This document shows, piece by piece, positions 15,861 through 18,471 of a DNA stretch of 18,471 nucleotides. A program made the translations under genes and the position numbers. The stretch is taken from the NCBI GenBank assembly GCA_036553725.1, contig DATBOO010000145.1, positions 1-18,471 on the forward strand, in the 5' to 3' direction. The notes below the pieces were generated by a model. The model was not told where the DNA came from. It worked only from the letters and a program-made list of their open reading frames with translations, and did no database searches. Position 1 is the first letter of the stretch. Each line of letters begins with the position of its first letter. This DNA comes from Bog-756 sp036553725 (GTDB lineage: Bacteria > Actinomycetota > Acidimicrobiia > Acidimicrobiales > RAAP-2).

Positions 15861-17210
15861 TCAGCCGAACGGATTGGCCGCCGGGTGGAGGATGTCGGTC
15901 AGAAGGGCCGGCACGATGACGATCCCGAGGAATAGGAACATCATCCAGGTGAAGGGCAGGAGCTTGGCCACGTCGGCGTGGTACATGACCTTGCGCCGAC
16001 CGGTGCGAGCCTTCTCGTAGATGGCGATGGCCACGTGGCCGCCGTCGAGGGGGAGCATGGGGAAGAGGTTGAACACCCCGAAGAAGATGTTGATGACGAT
16101 CAGGATGTACAGGTAGTCCCCGATGCCGGCGTGGAGGGCGTCAGTGGCGGTTGCGCCGATGCCCACGATGGAGGAAGCCCGGGTGCCGTTGGCCGCCGCC
16201 TGATTGGCCGCTCTGGCGCTGGTCACCTGGGCGAACCGTTGGCTGACCCCGTTAGGTGAGAACAGGTGGCCGATGCCGGTCACCGACGCCCAGGCGACGC
16301 TCCCCAGTTCTGACCCGGTCGAGGCCAGCGCGCCGAGGGGTGTCCGGGTCTGGACCGGCGAGCCGAGGCTCACGCCGATGATCCCGTAGGGCGCCGAGCC
16401 GGCCGGCGCCACGACACCGTGCTCGGGCAGCGCCCGACCGTTGGCCGGGGTCACGGTCAGCGTCCGGGTCTGGCCGCGGCGGATCACCACCACCGTCACC
16501 GGCTGGTCGGGGTGGGCGTGGATGGCAGAGGTCAGCGCGTCAACGTTCCCCCCGATGGGCTTGCCGTCCACCGATACGACCACGTCGCCGGCTCGGATCC
16601 CTCCCACGGCGGCAGGGCTGGTCGTCCCGCCCACCCGGTTCGTTCCTTGGATCTGCACCTGGTCCGAGTTGGGCACGCCGACGAAGGTCAGCAGGGTCCA
16701 CAGGAGGAGGAAGGCCAAGAGGAAGTGGACGGCCGAACCGGCCACGGCCACCAGCAGCCTGGAGTGGAACGGCTTGTCCCGGTAGAGGCGCCCTTCGTCG
16801 GCCGGGTCCACCTCCTCCAGGTTGGTCATCCCGGGGATCTTCACGTAGCCACCCAGGGGCAGAGCCTTCACGCCGTACTCGGTCTCGCCCCGCCGGAACG
16901 ACCACAGACGCGGCCCGAAGCCCACGAAGTACTCGGTGACCTTCATGCCCCCGCGCTTGGCCGCCAGGAAGTGGCCTCCTTCGTGGAGCATGACGATCAC
17001 GATGATGGAGACCACCACGATGAGCAGGTCGACGTAGCCGGTGACGACGGCCACGGCCACGATGGCGGCAAGGGCGACGACCAATTCGCCGGTCAGCCGT
17101 CGCGGGGACTTCTCCGTCCCCGGGCCCACCCGCGGCGGACGGGACGGTCGGCGGGCGTCCTCTCCGGTAGCCGGCCGGGTACCGGTGGTGCTGATGGGTC
17201 TACCGTCCAT
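15861..17210 (-). CDS. rseP: Site-2 intramembrane metalloprotease, RseP/Rip1-like (M50B)
   Basis: Membrane zinc protease that cleaves substrates such as anti-sigma factors within the bilayer. The zinc motif is HEGGH (76-80) in the first core helix (about 60-82). The conserved membrane-associated block MKVTEYFVGFGPRLWSFRRGETEYGVKALPLGGYVKIPGM follows. A second helix spans about 152-178, and one PDZ domain lies at about 190-255. The third zinc ligand is in LFPMLPLDGGH (382-392), and a last helix spans about 420-440. An additional hydrophobic segment lies at 43-58. The ATG at 17210 has GGAGG at 17219-17223, eight bases ahead, and gives 449 residues. The frame stays open to 17528, but that part lies in the insertion element. 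In many actinobacteria dxr precedes this gene and ispG follows. Here dxr is replaced by the IS110 element. Confidence 0.95.
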   Translation of the reverse strand: MDGRPISTTGTRPATGEDARRPSRPPRVGPGTEKSPRRLTGELVVALAAIVAVAVVTGYVDLLIVVVSIIVIVMLHEGGHFLAAKRGGMKVTEYFVGFGPRLWSFRRGETEYGVKALPLGGYVKIPGMTNLEEVDPADEGRLYRDKPFHSRLLVAVAGSAVHFLLAFLLLWTLLTFVGVPNSDQVQIQGTNRVGGTTSPAAVGGIRAGDVVVSVDGKPIGGNVDALTSAIHAHPDQPVTVVVIRRGQTRTLTVTPANGRALPEHGVVAPAGSAPYGIIGVSLGSPVQTRTPLGALASTGSELGSVAWASVTGIGHLFSPNGVSQRFAQVTSARAANQAAANGTRASSIVGIGATATDALHAGIGDYLYILIVINIFFGVFNLFPMLPLDGGHVAIAIYEKARTGRRKVMYHADVAKLLPFTWMMFLFLGIVIVPALLTDILHPAANPFG

Positions 17211-17246
17211 TGCAGAGACCTCCGCCGGGGAACGCTTGCAGTGCTT

Positions 17247-17333
17247 GTCCCTCGAGGACTGATATGAGACTGCGTCCCCGGCGGGTGGTCTTGAAGGCCT
17301 GACGCCAACAAGGGTGTCGTCCCTCGAGGACTG
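17247..17333. repeat. Two 15-bp direct repeats at the IS110 left end
   Basis: GTCCCTCGAGGACTG occurs exactly at 17247-17261 and 17319-17333, 72 bases apart. Each copy can fold as GTCC-CTCGA-GGAC. The first copy lies near the expected element boundary and the second lies within the candidate bridge RNA. Confidence 0.9.
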
Positions 17334-17390
17334 GTCCATCAGCACGGTGCTGTGCCTTCGCAGTTGGTGCCCGACGAACGAAGGAGACGG
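17262..17390 (+). ncRNA. Candidate IS110 bridge RNA region
   Basis: Established knowledge: IS110-group recombinases use a structured RNA from the non-coding end upstream of the transposase, with loops pairing to target and donor DNA. Seen here: ACTGCG (17269-17274) can pair with CGCAGT (17359-17364), closing a region with three internal hairpins. These are GGCG/CGCC (17280-17306) with nested GGTC/GGCC, GTCC/GGAC (17319-17331), and CAGCAC/GTGCTG (17340-17352). Such a branched fold fits a bridge RNA, but ends, guide segments and orientation are inferred by hand without a folding program. Confidence 0.4.
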
Positions 17391-17391
17391 T

Positions 17392-18471
17392 GTGCTTGGA
17401 GTTGGAATCGACTGGGCCGAGGAGTTCCATTTGGTGGCTTTGGGTCGGCCGGGTGAGGGGGTGTTCGACATCGCCCGGGTGGAGCACGACCCGAGATCGA
17501 TTGATGCGTTGATCGCCCGGATCGCCACTTTGGAGACGGACCCGGCCGAGGTGCGGGTGGTACTCGAGACGAGTTACGGGATGCTCGTCGAACGGCTGAT
17601 CGACGCTGGTTACGCGGTGGTGCCGGTCAACCCTGACCTCCTGGCCCGACGGCGTGGGCCGGCGAAGAAGAAGGACGACGCCGAAGACGCCCGCATCGCC
17701 TGTGTGATCGCCCTGGACCGCTTCGAGCGGCTGCGAGTGCTCGTCCCCCACGGCGAGCAGGCTGCCGAGCTGCGCTCGATCACCCGTGACGACGAACGCG
17801 CGTCGCGTGACGAGCGCCGGTTGCTCAACCGGCTGCGCGCCGACTTGATCGCGACGTTCCCCGCCGCGCTGGCCATCGCCGGAGATGACATGGGCGCCCC
17901 CACCTTCCTGCGCCTGTTGGAACGCTGGCCGACCGCGAATGCCCTGGCAGCAGCGTCGCGTCCGGACCTGGAGGCCTTCGCCCGCAGTTGCAGGCACGGC
18001 TGGCCCGACCGCTTCGCCGACAGGGTCGGTTCGGCTCTGGCCGGCGATCACTTCGTCGCCCGGGACTGGCTCCTGCGAGCCAAGACCGACACCATCCGCC
18101 TCGCAGCCGCCCAACTCCTCGCCCTCGGCGCGCAGCGCCGGGCGTGGGAGCGGCGCATGGGCGAACTGCTCCTCGGCGCACCGCGCACCGGCCGCACCCG
18201 CCAACCCAAGGACGGCGACCGGGGGCCGGCGGTCCCTGGCGGCGAGATCTACTTGAGCTTTCCGGGCCTCGGTGATCGTCTCGCCGCCAGGGTGGCCGCT
18301 GAGATCGGCGCCGTCACCAACTTCGAGGGGCCGAACGGACTGCAATGCTACGCCGGGAAAGCGCCCGTCACCCGCCGATCCGGCAAGCACGAGCTCATCG
18401 TCGCCAACCGGCTCGCCTGCAACGGCCATCTCCGTGACGCCGTCCAGCAGTGGGCGTTCTGCAGCATTCGA
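17392..18471 (+). CDS. IS110-family transposase (DEDD), cut by the window edge
   Basis: RNA-guided recombinase of the IS110 family. 360 codons are visible with no stop. The N-terminal RuvC-like DEDD domain begins LGVGIDWAEEFHLVAL (Asp7), with Glu59 in VLETSYG and Asp96/Asp99 in KKKDDAEDARIA. A helical, Arg-rich middle follows. The C-terminal Tnp domain begins near EIYLSFPGLGDRLAARVAAEIG and includes LQCYAGKAPVTRRSGKHELIV, with Ser330 as the likely catalytic serine. Family members usually have 320-420 residues, so roughly 40-60 codons should lie beyond 18471. The GTG at 17392 has AAGGAG five bases upstream and starts the conserved block. All key residues are present, so it may be active. Base composition resembles the host, giving no sign of recent foreign origin. 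Confidence 0.93.
   Translation, partial: MLGVGIDWAEEFHLVALGRPGEGVFDIARVEHDPRSIDALIARIATLETDPAEVRVVLETSYGMLVERLIDAGYAVVPVNPDLLARRRGPAKKKDDAEDARIACVIALDRFERLRVLVPHGEQAAELRSITRDDERASRDERRLLNRLRADLIATFPAALAIAGDDMGAPTFLRLLERWPTANALAAASRPDLEAFARSCRHGWPDRFADRVGSALAGDHFVARDWLLRAKTDTIRLAAAQLLALGAQRRAWERRMGELLLGAPRTGRTRQPKDGDRGPAVPGGEIYLSFPGLGDRLAARVAAEIGAVTNFEGPNGLQCYAGKAPVTRRSGKHELIVANRLACNGHLRDAVQQWAFCSIR

Larger units (their letters stand above)
17224..18471 (+). mobile_element. IS110-family insertion element, left part
   Basis: The transposase gene and its 5' non-coding end are in the window, and the right end lies outside. The left boundary is not precisely visible, because IS110 elements lack clear terminal inverted repeats. 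It must fall between the rseP ribosome-binding site (17219-17223) and the non-coding segment before the transposase, most likely near the first 15-bp repeat at 17247. Elements of the IS110 group carry a bridge RNA in this position. Confidence 0.8.

Noticed and set aside
17240..17300. Outward promoter in the IS end driving rseP
   Set aside because: On the minus strand I found only weak AT-containing words and no paired -35/-10 with correct spacing.
17247..17333. CRISPR array from the two 15-bp repeats
   Set aside because: There are only two copies, the repeat is too short, no cas genes are near, and an IS110 end explains the location.
17211..17528. Site-2 protease N-terminal extension to 17528
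   Set aside because: It would read antisense through the IS110 non-coding end and transposase start. The ATG at 17210 has a strong ribosome-binding site.
17200..18429. 409-codon minus-strand frame in the IS region
   Set aside because: It is the antisense shadow of the IS110 transposase, which has all family residues on the plus strand.

Overview
The window reads as chromosome from a high-GC Actinomycetota bacterium, possibly of the Acidimicrobiia. That placement is an inference. It rests on strong G/C bias at third codon positions, a WS/DGAT-type acyltransferase, an oligoribonuclease, a site-2 protease next to ispG, and many short leaders or leaderless starts with a TANNNT -10 box. No tRNA, rRNA or CRISPR array was seen.

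Layout. Positions 95-2146 (minus) hold dut followed by a WS/DGAT acyltransferase, as a tight pair. A divergent promoter region (2147-2293) separates them from orn (2294-2881, plus) and a 615-residue acyl-CoA synthetase (3003-4850, plus). Convergent to the synthetase is a long minus-strand block, in transcription order: rseP-type site-2 protease, ispG, proS, then rimP-nusA-ylxR-infB-rbfA-truB, and ribF. The rimP-to-truB part is the conserved transcription/translation-factor operon. It covers 30S maturation (RimP, RbfA), transcription elongation and termination (NusA), an RNase P-linked RNA-binding protein (YlxR/RnpM), IF2, and tRNA U55 pseudouridylation (TruB). ispG belongs to the MEP isoprenoid pathway, and the site-2 protease is its usual actinobacterial neighbour.

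From about 17224 to the right edge lies the left part of an IS110-family element. Its DEDD transposase gene (17392 to beyond 18471) runs off the window. It is inserted directly upstream of the rseP ribosome-binding site, where dxr would be expected in many actinobacteria. Its 5' non-coding end carries two 15-bp direct repeats and a set of nested complementary segments. This is a candidate bridge RNA and the best lead for something not yet described here.

Other points worth checking are: ylxR has no canonical start codon and seems to begin at GTA, overlapping the nusA stop; infB is forced to use TTG; the rimP leader has a strong promoter followed within about 35 nt by an intrinsic-terminator-like hairpin; and dut and orn have divergent -10 regions sharing a 9-bp inverted repeat.
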